From positions 49,569 through 107,564 of the forward strand of contig MLAK01000671.1 in the NCBI GenBank assembly GCA_001839685.1: a stretch of 57,996 nucleotides of DNA, in the 5' to 3' direction. The notes under the pieces are model-generated. The model saw only the letters and a program-made list of their open reading frames with translations, was not told the origin of the DNA and ran no database searches. Below, in pieces: positions 36,674 to 48,600 of the stretch. Source of the stretch: Tritrichomonas foetus. Taxonomy: Eukaryota; Parabasalia; Tritrichomonadida; Tritrichomonadidae. The first letter of the stretch is position 1; each line of letters begins with the position of its first letter. Made by a program: the position numbers and the translations under genes.

Positions 36674-37204
36674 ATGAAAAGTGGAATGCCACCAGTGAAA
36701 GCTAAAAGGAAGAATCAAAAGTTCACCCCAGAAGAAGATCAGCTCCTCTTGAGCCTAGCAAAAGAATATAATAACGATTTTGAGAAAATCAGGCAACAAA
36801 TGCCGAAATTCCAAATTCGACAGCTGAAGGATCGCCTCAAGAGGAAAGAATGGACAGAAGATGAAGATAGATCACTTTTGGATTTTTATAAATTATATCC
36901 AAACAAGTGGAATGAAATCAAGATTCGAATCTTATCACATAAAAGTGAAAAAGACATAAAACAGAGATATAAAATGCTCATGCAAGAACCTGTAAAGTAT
37001 TCTCTTGATGAAATGTTGTCTGATTTTAAGGTTTTCTTGCAGGCGATGAAATTGCCACCTGAAGAGTCACCTGTTGATTTTTATGGTCCCTACACGGCTG
37101 ACCATTTGCTAGAATTACTTAATGAGCCTCGACTAGAAGTAGGCTTTCCTTCAATGCCTGGAAAGATGCCAACTGGCCACCCTGCATTTGGTGGAGGCTC
37201 ATGA
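36674..37204 (+). CDS. Short two-repeat Myb/SANT protein
   Basis: The 176-residue protein has repeat 1 (about 16-57), 'KFTPEEDQLLLSLAKEYNND' ending 'IRQLKDRLKR', and repeat 2 (about 58-103), 'EWTEDEDRSLLDFYKLYPNKW' ending 'DIKQRYKMLM'. The C-terminal 70 residues are Pro/Gly-rich. The length and layout match the small Myb regulators of trichomonads. Repeat 1 keeps only part of the usual Trp set (the first position is F), as is common in protist Myb proteins. It is a likely DNA-binding regulator, with an Inr-like TCACT 12 nt upstream of the ATG. Confidence 0.88.
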   Translation: MKSGMPPVKAKRKNQKFTPEEDQLLLSLAKEYNNDFEKIRQQMPKFQIRQLKDRLKRKEWTEDEDRSLLDFYKLYPNKWNEIKIRILSHKSEKDIKQRYKMLMQEPVKYSLDEMLSDFKVFLQAMKLPPEESPVDFYGPYTADHLLELLNEPRLEVGFPSMPGKMPTGHPAFGGGS

Positions 37205-37757
37205 AAATCATCAAAAAAACAACAAAAAATACAAATTTGAAAATATCGTTAATCAATATTTTCATTTTTTCGAAGAGAATTTTTCAAATTGGAAAAGATG
37301 AATTTGAAAATATAGTTAATTAGAGACTTGATTAAGATATTTTATTCAAATATTTCTTTCCTTCATGTTTATTAGACACTTGATTAAAATTGTAATTTAT
37401 CTGGTTAATATTCCACAAAATAGAAATTACATTTATACTTTTCCATTATGCGAGTGCTTAGGTTTTTTCTGAATATTTACCGCAAATTCGATCATACATC
37501 TATCAAATAATATTGTTCACTTCTCAATGATACTTATCTCATTAAAATCTTCTCTTTATGTTATGAATGTTTTGAGATAAAAAACATATGTAATTTATTT
37601 TTCAAATTTCGACATTAAATGTCTAATTTTAATCAGGTTTTGTTTTAAGTTGACTTTATAAAAAGATTAGAATTAAATAAATAACTATTTAGCAAAACTC
37701 AGATCAAGATAATTAATCGAATAATTCATTTATTCACTCATAGAAATTGTAGTTATT
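37205..37757. other. Convergent intergenic region with short degenerate repeats
   Basis: About 550 bp. The words 'tttgaaaatat-[c/a]-gttaat' and 'agac-(a)-cttgattaa' each occur twice within about 130 bp, hinting at an old local duplication. No gene seen. Confidence 0.5.
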
Positions 37758-39350
37758 TTACTTGCTTGATGAAGAGTCATTTCCCTTCTTCTTCTTCACG
37801 ACAACAACAATAACTACGATGATGATAATAACAACAATAACAGCGGCTGCTGTACATCCAGCAATAAGTGCTACATCTTTTGGCTTTTCTGTTGTTCCTT
37901 CTTGTCCTGATCCTGTTGATTCATCAAGCTTATAAATGTAAGCTCGTCCGAAAGGTGCCTCTTCACGGTTCAATCCTGCACCTGTAGCAGATTCTGCACC
38001 AAGAATGAATTGATTACATTTTTCAGGTTCCCATGCGAAATTGCCTGGGAAAGTAACTTCCATATCAGAGTATTTAATGCCCTGTTCTTTGTGGAAATCA
38101 CTGATAACTTCTGGATCTTTAATTGTTTGGAATAATTCATATTGTTTTGTGGCAGAATTCATTTTATAAATATTTACTGTTTTTAACATGTTAACAGCAA
38201 GGTAATCACCACAGAACTTGAAATAATCAGCATAATCATTCTCTAAATCAATGACTTGAATTGGTTCTTTTTCAGCTGCATTTGCGTTTCCATTGACAAG
38301 GATGATAACATTATGTTTGTCACTTTTTCTGGTTCCATTCATTGCAATAAGGTAGTTATCACTAGAATCCGAACGAACGCCAACTGATGTGCCGACATTC
38401 GAATAAAGAGAGTTCTCATCCTTGAACGCAACTTTATGTTTTTGCTCCCATGTATTTTGAGCATTCAATTGATATAAGTATGTACCTTGGTAGTCGCCAG
38501 TGTCTTTATCTAAAATGACCATGAATAATTTATCTTGGTCGACAAAAGAAAGCTGGTATCCAAAACGCTGGTGTGAATAATTTGTGAGTTCAGCAAATGG
38601 TCGAATAGGTGGATACATTTGCACGTTTCCATTATCATCAAAATATGACACAAATACTTCACCTAGTGTCTTTGGAACCATTACGGCTTGTGGCTTAAGC
38701 TTATTCATGAATGATCCAGCAAACTTATTAAGTGAGTTTGATGCCGCCATTGTTCGGCCATATCCGCCGAGCCACATCAACTCCGATGGGACTGAAACAT
38801 GTTCCTCTTCCCAAAGTGAAGTATCCACATTGAATTTATAAAGGTAAATTGCACCAAGTTCTTTATAATATTCTTTTCCATTTTGGGTGATAATATGTTG
38901 AGATTCATTGAAGGCGAATTGGCGATTTTCATCAAAAATTGGCCAGTCATTCTTGTAATCCTTAGCAACGTTCGTGTATGGAGCACTTACGAGTAATCTC
39001 GGTGGATCGTTTGTAATATGAACACTAGACGAAAAAGTTCCTGGAAGAAAAGTTGTCGATTTTGTATCTGGCTCGATTCTGTTGTATTTTGGAGTGTTTC
39101 CTTTCGTCAATTCGTATTGGTCGGTTGTTGGATTGTATTTGTAGGCGTAAACAACTCCCGTTCGATCTGAATTGTGATGTGTGACACCACTGATGTTGAA
39201 ATACTGAGATCCGACGACAGCGAAATCGGTTGACATATCGACAGAATTTCCGTAATAGCCGGCCTTGTCAACTGTTGTATCTGGCCAGAGTGTCTGTTTT
39301 AATTTGAATTCAGCTGAATTGGATAAAGTAAAAAGGAATGATAAAAACAT
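37758..39350 (-). CDS. Type I surface protein with FG-GAP-like beta-propeller
   Basis: The 530-residue protein has a signal peptide (about 1-13, 'MFLSFLFTLSNSA'). A long extracellular region follows with repeats like integrin-alpha FG-GAP blades: 'GNSVDMSTDFAVVGSQYF', 'TGVVYAYKYNPTT', 'GAIYLYKFN' and 'GRAYIYKLDE'. A short Thr/Gly/Glu linker leads to one transmembrane helix (about 492-517, rich in Ile/Val) and a basic then Ser-rich cytoplasmic tail (KKKKGNDSSSSK). It is expected at the plasma membrane, facing out. A role in adhesion is inferred from the fold only. The gene's overall composition is less AT-rich than that of the other surface genes. Confidence 0.88.
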   Translation of the reverse strand: MFLSFLFTLSNSAEFKLKQTLWPDTTVDKAGYYGNSVDMSTDFAVVGSQYFNISGVTHHNSDRTGVVYAYKYNPTTDQYELTKGNTPKYNRIEPDTKSTTFLPGTFSSSVHITNDPPRLLVSAPYTNVAKDYKNDWPIFDENRQFAFNESQHIITQNGKEYYKELGAIYLYKFNVDTSLWEEEHVSVPSELMWLGGYGRTMAASNSLNKFAGSFMNKLKPQAVMVPKTLGEVFVSYFDDNGNVQMYPPIRPFAELTNYSHQRFGYQLSFVDQDKLFMVILDKDTGDYQGTYLYQLNAQNTWEQKHKVAFKDENSLYSNVGTSVGVRSDSSDNYLIAMNGTRKSDKHNVIILVNGNANAAEKEPIQVIDLENDYADYFKFCGDYLAVNMLKTVNIYKMNSATKQYELFQTIKDPEVISDFHKEQGIKYSDMEVTFPGNFAWEPEKCNQFILGAESATGAGLNREEAPFGRAYIYKLDESTGSGQEGTTEKPKDVALIAGCTAAAVIVVIIIIVVIVVVVKKKKGNDSSSSK

Positions 39351-40391
39351 TTTCCTTTCTTGAAGATAATGAATTTGGATAATTAAAAAACAAATTCTGC
39401 TTTTATTTGGTCGATAAAATTTTTGTGAAGATCAAATTTGAATTAGTATTGAAATTATTTTATATTGATTGAAAATTTGTGTTGTTTTACTCATGTGATG
39501 GAACCATTTATTTACAGGGTTCGAAGAAAATTTGGGTAAACAGATTGAAAAAGTTAGAATTATAACATTGAGATACAACTCACTCAGTGAAAAAGTACCA
39601 AATTGAATGGTGATTTCCAAAGTTAGAAACGGAGAATTTTGATCCTCTCTGACACAAAGTGAAAAAAAAAATAGTGTAAATGATCACAAGTAAAAAGGAA
39701 ATAATTTCCTCTGAGATAATTGGTATTAAAATTTTTAGAACATTGAGATTTCGTTTGAAAATCATGGAGTTGTTGAGATTCCGTTTTGAGAATTAAATGT
39801 TCCAGACAACATCAATTGAAAAAAATTATGGAAATTCAATTGTATCTCTCATCAACAATGATATTAATGATTGAATATGAATATCAATTATGTGAATGAC
39901 GTAAACGTTTTGATCAGCCTTCGAGTTAATGTAAATGTATGTGAAATATTATCCTTATAAGATTAATCAACAAAGTGAAAGATAAATCTATCCTTTTCAA
40001 GTGGCAAAACAAACGCTTGTTGGAAATTTACACCCTCGAATTATGAATGAAAAAACAACAATTTATGAAAGATAATCTAACAAACTCCTTAATGAAGCTA
40101 CTTCATTGAAATAGTAACCTACCTTAATAAATTATGAAAGTCATATTAATCAATCAACAAGAAGGAGAATACCATAATCAAATAAAATTATCTATTTGGT
40201 TTAAACATGGTATTGAAGGGGAAAGAGATATTTTCCTGTGAAAAAAAATATCCCAAATAAATAATTTTTGTGTATTCTAAAATATTTTCTTCAAAATTGT
40301 TAATGCTCATATCATTTTGGAACTGTCTCGATACTTTAAAGTATATCAAAAAGATCAATTTACATAATTTTTTCATGTTTCCAAAACCGCA
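39351..40391. other. 1-kb intergenic stretch, nothing recognised
   Basis: AT-rich DNA between two minus-strand genes. Two similar segments near 39743 and 39773 ('tgagatt-[t/c]-cgtttt-g') suggest a small local duplication. Minus frames of 61-62 codons here have no supporting features. Confidence 0.55.
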
Positions 40392-41288
40392 TTATGGTTC
40401 AGAATCCAAATCCTTTGAAGAACTTTGATCATGGTCACTTGGATCTTTTTGATTGCTAATTTTTGAGGATCTTGTAGAATTTTTTGTGGATTCTTTCTTT
40501 CGATCTTTTGATTTCATCATTTTCTGAAGTTCGTAAACACCATTTTCAATTTGTTCACCTGACCAGTGAAATCCACTAATTTTTGGTGGTGTTGGAAGAA
40601 ACAGCCCGAAGAATCCATCAAAAACTTCGGTGAAATTTTGACATTTGGATTGTTGGAAAGGAGGTTCACACTTTAGTGTTTCTTTTTCAAGTGTTGTTAA
40701 ATTATCACAAATTTGTGAGCAATAAGATAGACTAAATAACAGAAATAGAAATGCAAAAGGGCATGGAATTATGATTAGAACCCATCCATGATGCATTCCC
40801 AGCTCAACTCCCAAAATAATAAGTAATATGGTTCCGTAAATTGGCATAAAGAAAAATCCTTTAAAATTATTAAATGCAACACAATTTCCAATCACTGGGC
40901 AATGATGATCAAATTTGAAATAGCATAAACCGCATCTTGAACAATGGTGTGTTCTTTCTGGTTTAGGCAAGTGACATTTTTGACATACAGGAAGTAAAGT
41001 TAAGATTTCTGGTGTGTTTCCATTGAGAATATCATCATAAACACCCAGTTTTTTATAAAAGGCTTCAATTGATCCTGGATCAGACCAGCATGCTGAATAA
41101 TATGCCCACAACCATATAATACTTACAAAAAGGTAAATTGCTGTAAATATAATACCTCGATTTTGATATTTTTCATCCATGATATCTTTTGAACAGTCCC
41201 AAAGCATCACACATGTAATTGCAATCCATATACAGCCGATAAAAACTCTCGGGAAGATATCTTTAAAGGTGAGAGTGTTTCGTGGCAT
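40392..41288 (-). CDS. DHHC-type S-acyltransferase
   Basis: The 298-residue protein has the standard layout: two N-terminal membrane helices (about 12-30 and 45-65), the Cys-rich DHHC domain (about 101-150) on the cytosolic side, and two further helices (about 150-170 and 173-195). The Cys-rich core contains 'CQKCHLPKPERTHHCSRCGL', then 'FDHHCPVIGNCVAFNNF', with the catalytic Cys of DHHC present. Downstream of helix 4, the 'TTLEKETL' segment corresponds to the family TTxE motif. It palmitoylates cytosolic Cys residues of membrane proteins. The C-terminal 45 residues are Ser/Lys-rich and disordered. Confidence 0.96.
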   Translation of the reverse strand: MPRNTLTFKDIFPRVFIGCIWIAITCVMLWDCSKDIMDEKYQNRGIIFTAIYLFVSIIWLWAYYSACWSDPGSIEAFYKKLGVYDDILNGNTPEILTLLPVCQKCHLPKPERTHHCSRCGLCYFKFDHHCPVIGNCVAFNNFKGFFFMPIYGTILLIILGVELGMHHGWVLIIIPCPFAFLFLLFSLSYCSQICDNLTTLEKETLKCEPPFQQSKCQNFTEVFDGFFGLFLPTPPKISGFHWSGEQIENGVYELQKMMKSKDRKKESTKNSTRSSKISNQKDPSDHDQSSSKDLDSEP

Positions 41289-41908
41289 TTAAATTGGAAA
41301 CGTACATTTGAACTTTTTCTGAGTTTATTCAAACAATGCACATTGAAATTATCAAAAAGTTTGAATTTCAATACATCATGAATCGTACTATTTACGATGA
41401 GACTATTTTTTTGAACAAACTCTGACTAATTTAATAAAAATTATATAAATATATATTTAGTTGAATAAATTCTCACTTTCCATCATAAAATTGGAAACAT
41501 ATCAATTCAATGAATGTTATGAATTTGTTCTAACTAGAAAAAATATATCATTCAGATACAACTACTAGTATTTTGAAATTTTAGTCATTACTGTTTGATA
41601 GAAATATGATATTTGTCAAATTAATAATGTTATTCGAAGTTGCGAAAATTAAGCATTTTATTAAAAAATGAGTTAATAAGTTTTGATTGTTAGTTTTGAC
41701 ACGGATGAATTCATCTAGATTAAAGAACAAAAAGGTAATCGCAAGAAATTCACATAGTTTCTATAAAATGAATTCAATAGAAAAATTTTGATGATCTCAA
41801 TTTTGTGAAGGATGATTCATTTTGATAAGCACACCATACAAAAAGATTGTTATAATCCTGAATTACATTCAATGCATTGAAAAAATAGTAATTATTCAAT
41901 TTTAATCC
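41289..41908. other. Divergent intergenic region
   Basis: About 620 bp, AT-rich, between the DHHC gene and the large surface-protein gene. No element recognised. Confidence 0.55.
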
Positions 41909-44900
41909 ATGCTTCTCTTCTTGATTCCATTTATATTTTCGTTAACACCGAATAATTTAACAGAACTTTGTATTAATAGAATTGGTGGATCATGTGGCGA
42001 TATTTTTGAAATTGAGATTGAATTCGAAATGGAATATCTTTTCAAAGAATCAACAGAACTTAAATTATTAATCATTAACGATAATTCTAAATCAGTTCAT
42101 GTATCATTAAATGGGTTGAAAATAAAATCCCTGCAAATTATTGGAGGTTCAAATACCTCAACATTATATCTTGATTTATACAATTTTACAACATATGATT
42201 GTGATTTTTCATGCACAGATATGAGAATTATTTTTTCATATGGATATTCTAATATACCATCAATCCTCACTTTTCACAACATTATTTTCAACAATTGTGT
42301 TTTTTATAATGGACCAACTCGATTAAATTGTACCAATTCCATGATTGATTCAATCTCATTAGACTCATTCCAGCAATTAACTTTTAGCCAGTTGCAATTC
42401 AATACAATTTTCTTATCGAACAAATCGTATAATTACATACTTGGCTCACAAAGTGCTGATTCTAATACAGGTCACATTTTAGTTACTGTTTCAAATGTTC
42501 ATGGAGATTATAATCTAACACTTCAGCTTTCAGGTATATCTTTTTATCTTTCTGATATTAATATGACAATGAATTTTAGTTTTAAATGTAGAACATGTGA
42601 CTTTTTAGTGAAAGATATTTCTATTACAAATACTATAAAACTGTTTTCTTCTGTTCATCAAGATGAAATTGATTATTGGTTTTATAATTTCTATTGGCTA
42701 TCGATATTTCACAATGGAATCCTAAATATTGACATGTATACTGATGAAGTATTAATTCAATCAATTGTTGCTATCTCCTTAAATATATACAATAAGAATT
42801 TTGATCTTGCTAATGTTGGATCCAATTGTTTTATAAGTCAGTTTTCTTCTGCAGATGATGGTGTTTTAAATGTGTATATATCAGAAAACGTTACACTTTG
42901 TTTCTCAAAATCTGGATATTCTGATGTTAATTTTTTTGGTGAAGGAGAATTTAGGATTAATAATGGATTTGAAATAAATACTTTTTATAACTTATCAGTG
43001 AGTTCTTTAACATTTGTAGAATCTCCAGCTATTAATGTACGTGTCACAGCAAACTCATATGGATCATACATCAATATTCAGAATGAATTATACTTTGATT
43101 CAAATATTACATTCGTACCGATTTATGATGAATTGTACTTCTCACCAGAGTATGATTCGGAATCTTTATTAAATCGCTCATTAGTTTCAATATGTGCACC
43201 AAATATTGACAAAGATCGTTTTGATATAAAAGCCTTAATTACTTCTGTTTCTTCTAAAACTCCTCCAGGGTTTTCTGAATATGATATGTCATTCTCTCTT
43301 GAAGCAAGTGATACTTGTGTTTCCTTTGTTTTTTCAAGAGACCCAAAAACTTTTTATTCATACATTTGCATTTATACGATGAATGATAGTTTATGTAATA
43401 AACCACAATATTATTCTGATGATTCAATTGAGCAGTATACTATGAAAACTTACAATGCTTCGAATGGTGAATCCCCCTTTGATAGTGATATCGATGAACA
43501 TTATATTATAATTGACATTCCTGAAGTTCTTCCGGGAGATTATATTTTCAATTTAGCTTCACTCAATGGAAAGCATGAAGTTACATTTAACGGGCATGAT
43601 GATGTTTTAATCAAAATTCAAGATTCTAGAAATGAATGCAATGACACAGAATTGGTTTTTAATAACACACAAGTTATTTTTTTGACTGATAAATCTTCAA
43701 TTCTTCCCACCTATAAGCAACTTACTTTTTCTAGTGGTGCATCAATAGATCCATCATGTCAAACTACTCTAAATTTATCTCTAGTGACTGACATAATTAT
43801 TGATTTTCAAATAGGAGTTAATTTCACACATTTTTACTCATGTCCTACCATCATTTTAAAGCATATTAATGCTGATTCAATCGTATATACTCCATATTCA
43901 TGGATTTTTATCAAAGATGAAGAACAGACTGAAGTTTTTTGTGTTGGATATATTAAATGTTCATTTTATAAGCAAGAATCAATTAAAATATCTTCAAGAA
44001 CTTCTGAGTTTCACCCTTTAACATTTAATTTTGAAGATTTTGATGATATGGATGAATTAACAATCGAATTTTCGGATAATTTTATAAATCCTGAATCTGC
44101 AATAATTCTGGAATTTGATAATGATTGGTCATTGATAAATATTGTGACACACTCTGGTCTAGCTCCTTTGGAAATGACAGGGTTTGCTGGTGCAATTTCC
44201 TTTGATGAAATGGATGCAATATCACCACAATCTGCTTTATCAAATATTTCATATATACAATTTACAAAACCATTAGTGTTCAATGAAAAAGAAATTTCAT
44301 ATTTTGGAATTGTTCATAAATATAGTTCCAATTGTTTTAATAGTATAATGAGAGACAATCATCAGATAAGCACTGACATTGATGAAGATTTTTATCAAGA
44401 TGAAAATGGAATCCAATTGTATAATGTTAATTACCAATCTACATCAAAAACGTTTTTGCCTGCCTATTTTCCTGAGCTAATAATTAATTCAGATGTTTTT
44501 CTTTTATCAATGATGATACAAGATAAAAAAAATTATATCTTCTCTGATATTTTCTTAATAACTGATAACCTAACTATTAACTTTGGTTCCTCAACAATAA
44601 TTTTTACCCATATTGAAAAAAATATAACATTGAATTCTAAAACAACATTGTCTCTATTTCATTCAACAATTGGGGAAAATGCAAGTATAAAATTTATTGC
44701 TCCTTTAAGTAAAGAATATCCTCAACTTCGGCTTATTGGATCATTAAAAGACATCGTCATGACTTCTGATGAAGCCTTTTATATAAATGATGATACATCA
44801 TATTTTAGTCCAAAAAATATTATAATAAGTCATGAACTTGATCAAGATTTCAGCCAGTTAGAAATCAATGAAACATATCAATATTATATTGTTAAATTAA

Positions 44901-45214
44901 GACAATCAGATAATTGCCAGGCCATCAAAGACGTGGTTATCTTTGATCCACCTGAAATTGAAATACAAGATGGGTCTATTGTGTTTAATACAATTTGTAC
45001 CGATAAAGGCCTTGCAGTAACAAGAAAAATTGCCGATAAAGAATATAATGTTCAACACGCTTTTACAGTATGGATGATAATATTATGTTCTTTATGTGGT
45101 ATTCTCTTTATTGCTATGACGATATTATTTATTTTATGGATGAAAAAGCGAAAACTTGGAAACACTCAAAACTTTATTCGAGATACTTTACTTTTACCAC
45201 CATCGGATTTATAA
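41909..45214 (+). CDS. Large type I membrane protein, beta-rich ectodomain
   Basis: The 1101-residue protein has a signal peptide ('MLLFLIPFIFSL'), an ectodomain of about 1040 residues, one transmembrane helix (about 1053-1078, 'MIILCSLCGILFIAMTILFI') and a cytoplasmic tail of about 23 residues beginning KKRK and ending LLLPPSDL. The ectodomain is rich in Asn-x-Ser/Thr sequons, Tyr, Phe and Ser, with scattered Cys. Repeated short beta segments ('FNNCVF', 'LSLDSFQQLTFSQL') suggest an elongated beta-helix. No named family was recognised. The acidic dileucine-like tail might direct endocytic sorting (inference). The stop codon is followed by A (TAAA). Confidence 0.82.
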   Translation: MLLFLIPFIFSLTPNNLTELCINRIGGSCGDIFEIEIEFEMEYLFKESTELKLLIINDNSKSVHVSLNGLKIKSLQIIGGSNTSTLYLDLYNFTTYDCDFSCTDMRIIFSYGYSNIPSILTFHNIIFNNCVFYNGPTRLNCTNSMIDSISLDSFQQLTFSQLQFNTIFLSNKSYNYILGSQSADSNTGHILVTVSNVHGDYNLTLQLSGISFYLSDINMTMNFSFKCRTCDFLVKDISITNTIKLFSSVHQDEIDYWFYNFYWLSIFHNGILNIDMYTDEVLIQSIVAISLNIYNKNFDLANVGSNCFISQFSSADDGVLNVYISENVTLCFSKSGYSDVNFFGEGEFRINNGFEINTFYNLSVSSLTFVESPAINVRVTANSYGSYINIQNELYFDSNITFVPIYDELYFSPEYDSESLLNRSLVSICAPNIDKDRFDIKALITSVSSKTPPGFSEYDMSFSLEASDTCVSFVFSRDPKTFYSYICIYTMNDSLCNKPQYYSDDSIEQYTMKTYNASNGESPFDSDIDEHYIIIDIPEVLPGDYIFNLASLNGKHEVTFNGHDDVLIKIQDSRNECNDTELVFNNTQVIFLTDKSSILPTYKQLTFSSGASIDPSCQTTLNLSLVTDIIIDFQIGVNFTHFYSCPTIILKHINADSIVYTPYSWIFIKDEEQTEVFCVGYIKCSFYKQESIKISSRTSEFHPLTFNFEDFDDMDELTIEFSDNFINPESAIILEFDNDWSLINIVTHSGLAPLEMTGFAGAISFDEMDAISPQSALSNISYIQFTKPLVFNEKEISYFGIVHKYSSNCFNSIMRDNHQISTDIDEDFYQDENGIQLYNVNYQSTSKTFLPAYFPELIINSDVFLLSMMIQDKKNYIFSDIFLITDNLTINFGSSTIIFTHIEKNITLNSKTTLSLFHSTIGENASIKFIAPLSKEYPQLRLIGSLKDIVMTSDEAFYINDDTSYFSPKNIIISHELDQDFSQLEINETYQYYIVKLRQSDNCQAIKDVVIFDPPEIEIQDGSIVFNTICTDKGLAVTRKIADKEYNVQHAFTVWMIILCSLCGILFIAMTILFILWMKKRKLGNTQNFIRDTLLLPPSDL

Positions 45215-45600
45215 ATCGCAGAATACACGCAAACAATATAAACACTCACATATCATGCAAAATATTTGTTAATAAAAGATATGCTTATCATATTTTGATA
45301 CTTTTTTAAACTTTATTTGTAAATAGATCATTACCAAGAGAGTATTAGAAATTAAATTAAATGTAACTTTTCCGTGAAATAATTGAAAAATCGTTATTTG
45401 AAACCTCTCAAAAAAAGTTGGAACTGAATAGAAATTTGCGTGTGCTTATTTCAAATTTCTTTCGATCCAATCTGTTTTCTATATTAACAATATAACTAAA
45501 TATTCAAATTCGATGATTCTATGGAAAAATACGAAATCTTTTCAAATCATATCATTTTTGTTTTCAACTTTTTGTTTCAAGTTCAATTAACGAAATATTA
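45215..45600. other. Intergenic, nothing recognised
   Basis: About 385 bp, AT-rich, between two plus-strand genes. Confidence 0.6.
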
Positions 45601-48600
45601 ATGAATCCCTTATTTTTACCATCTCCTCAAAAGTCCAAGCCTGGTCTAAATAGAGTGAAAAAAATGGTAAGGTATCAATCCAAAATCCCTGATATCAATC
45701 CATGCGAAAAAACAGATGAAATGAAAAATAACATTCCAGATAATTGGTTTTATAATAAAGAAAGCGCTTCCAAAGTATGGGATGAACTGGAAAATGTACA
45801 ATCAAATAAAATTGAAGAAGATACTGATCCTGAAAAAAATCCTTTTCTGAAAATAGATCAATCCACAACTAAAATTAGGCAAATGTGTGAATCTTTTGAA
45901 ATTTCAGATCAAGAATTTTTGATGTCTTTAATGAATATACTTGATGATGATTCAGCACTTGATAATCTTGACCATCAGAATATTTTAATGGAAGCAAGGC
46001 TTCAACTTAGTTCATTGATTGAAAATCATGTTGGTTATTCAAATACTCAAAGTAGTCTTTTATCATCTCTTAAAACATGGTTTGCTGGTGTTGAACAATC
46101 ATCAAAAAATGATTTTGAAAATGAAATCCCTCGACTTCAAGATGCTGAATTCTATGACTCAACTCAGTTAGCAGAAATTATCAATCAATGTTTTGAAAAT
46201 AATGAAAATAGAACAGACAAAGCAGCATTATACCATCAGAGAATTTTAGACTCATTCACAGGGCAAATTAAGAACCTCAAAAAAGAGATTGATACTAAAA
46301 ACATTGAAATAGAAGATTTAAAACAGCAACTAGATAATTACCAAAAAAGCAGAAGAAGGCCAAATGGATTTAACAAATCAAAGCAGGGTGTAAAAGATCA
46401 AGCACAAGTTCTTGTTGGGGCCCAAAGGAAAATATGCGAACAAGAAGTTGAAATTACAAATCTAAAAAATGCGCTTTCAGGAAGAAAAGATGATGATATT
46501 GGGACTGAAGGATATGATAAAGAAGCAAATTTAAAACAGATAGCCACAAACCAAGAATTTGAATATGAAAATAGGCTTCAATTACTATATGATCAAATTG
46601 CTTTACTAAAAAATGATTGTGCATCGCTTCAAAATGAAAATAAGAAACTCAAAATTATAAAAATTGATGATGATTCAATCATTAACAATCTTAACAAGAA
46701 AAACAAAAGCTTAATTACTTCGATGAATGAATTCAAAGAAAAGTATTCGAATTTAGAGCAAGAGCATAATAACTCAATGAATTCAATTACAGAAAATACT
46801 ATTTCTCAAGAGTATGAAAAGAAATTAAAAGAAAAATGCGCGAAATATGAGCAAATAATTATTAGCACAAAAGAAAATGCTTTACATAATCAACAAAAAG
46901 CCTTAGATACACTGGAAAAAAGGCATAGAATGCAAATAAATGATCTTTTTAAAAATATTGAAAACTCTGATCACTCAACTGCTATTCAGGAAGTGCTGAA
47001 GCAACAAGAAAGTAAAATCAATGAAATAACTGATAGATTTAATACTCAAATTTCTGAAATGAAAGCAATTCATACAGATAAAGTTAAAACATTAACTAGA
47101 CAGTATGAAAAAAAGTTACAAAATGAAATAAATATTCAGGAAAACCTGAAGCATTCGATTGAGGCCGATATTGAAGCAAGTTTACTTAAACAAAAAATGG
47201 AATTAGAGCATGAAACCAGAAAAATAATTAATGAAATTCAATCCCAAGCCGATAATGACACTATTTTACTGAAAAAAAGATATATTGAAAAAATTGATGC
47301 CCTAGAAAATGCCAATAGAAAACTGAATAATGATAAAAATTCTTTACTTAAAATAATTAACAACCCTGACTCAGCAAAACTTCCAAATGCTGAAAAACAG
47401 ATCTTGATTGACGAATTGATGAATGAAGAAGAGGAAGAAAACTCAGAAGAATGTATTAACTCTGAAACGTTGGAACTAAAAATCAAAGAGGCAGAAAGTA
47501 GAATATCTGACAAATATATGATCATGTTGGATAAACAAAAAGATTACTTTATGGAGGCTAATAATTGGGAATTAAAAAAATTAAAAGAAGAAATGCAAAG
47601 AAATTTTGATCAAATTATGACCGAAAATCGAATTTCTTTGATAGATGACTTAACCCAGATTCGGAAAAAAGATAATATAAATGAATTTACTAATGAAATT
47701 GATAAATTACTTGAAGAAATGTCAAATGGTATTGTTAATTCTAGCAATATCATAGAAGATGTAGTAAATCGAGAATCAATGATTCCAGAAAATGAAGTAA
47801 AAGAAAAAATAACGGAGTTGACTGAGGAATCCGTGAAATTACAAACTGAAAACGAGGTTCTTAGAAAATCTATTCTAAAATTGACTGGTATGAAAAATTT
47901 AGAGGTGAAAGATGGGAATGACCTTATTAGTATTTTATGTCAAAATAAAATGAATAATAAAATGAAAACTAATGAATTACTGATCGAAAATGAGAAATTG
48001 AGAGAAGACAACCAAAAGATTATAAATCAATTCCAGCAGTACAAAGATGAATTTCCTCCACAGAAACTTGATGAATGTATCAAATATTGTCATATTGGAA
48101 TAAATGTGGATGAATTAGAAAACAAAACTGGTGATATCGATGACAATGAAAATGAAATCAAACACAATAACTGTGAAATAAAGAATTCCCATTTTTCTGG
48201 GGAAGTATCAATGCCAGCTTTACCAATGATGAATGAACAACTCAGTTCAGTTGTTTCTCCAAAGCTTCTAGAAGAAAAGAATACCACAATATCCAATGAA
48301 AAAATGAATGACAGTAGTTTTCTAAAAGTTATTTGTCAGGAATGTTCGCATGAATTTTCAGTTGATTCAAATATATTACAAGTTTCAACTATAGTAAACC
48401 CAAATGTTGAATGCCCTAAATGCCATAATGCAACTACAATTAATAATATCAATGATAATCCATTTCCAAGAGAAATATTTTCAGAAGAAGATATAAAAAC
48501 TATTGAAGAAATGGAATCATGTATTAATAAAGAAGTTAAGGAACTCATATCATATAAAAAGGACATATCAAACGAAACAGATGAAACGATCAATTGCAAT

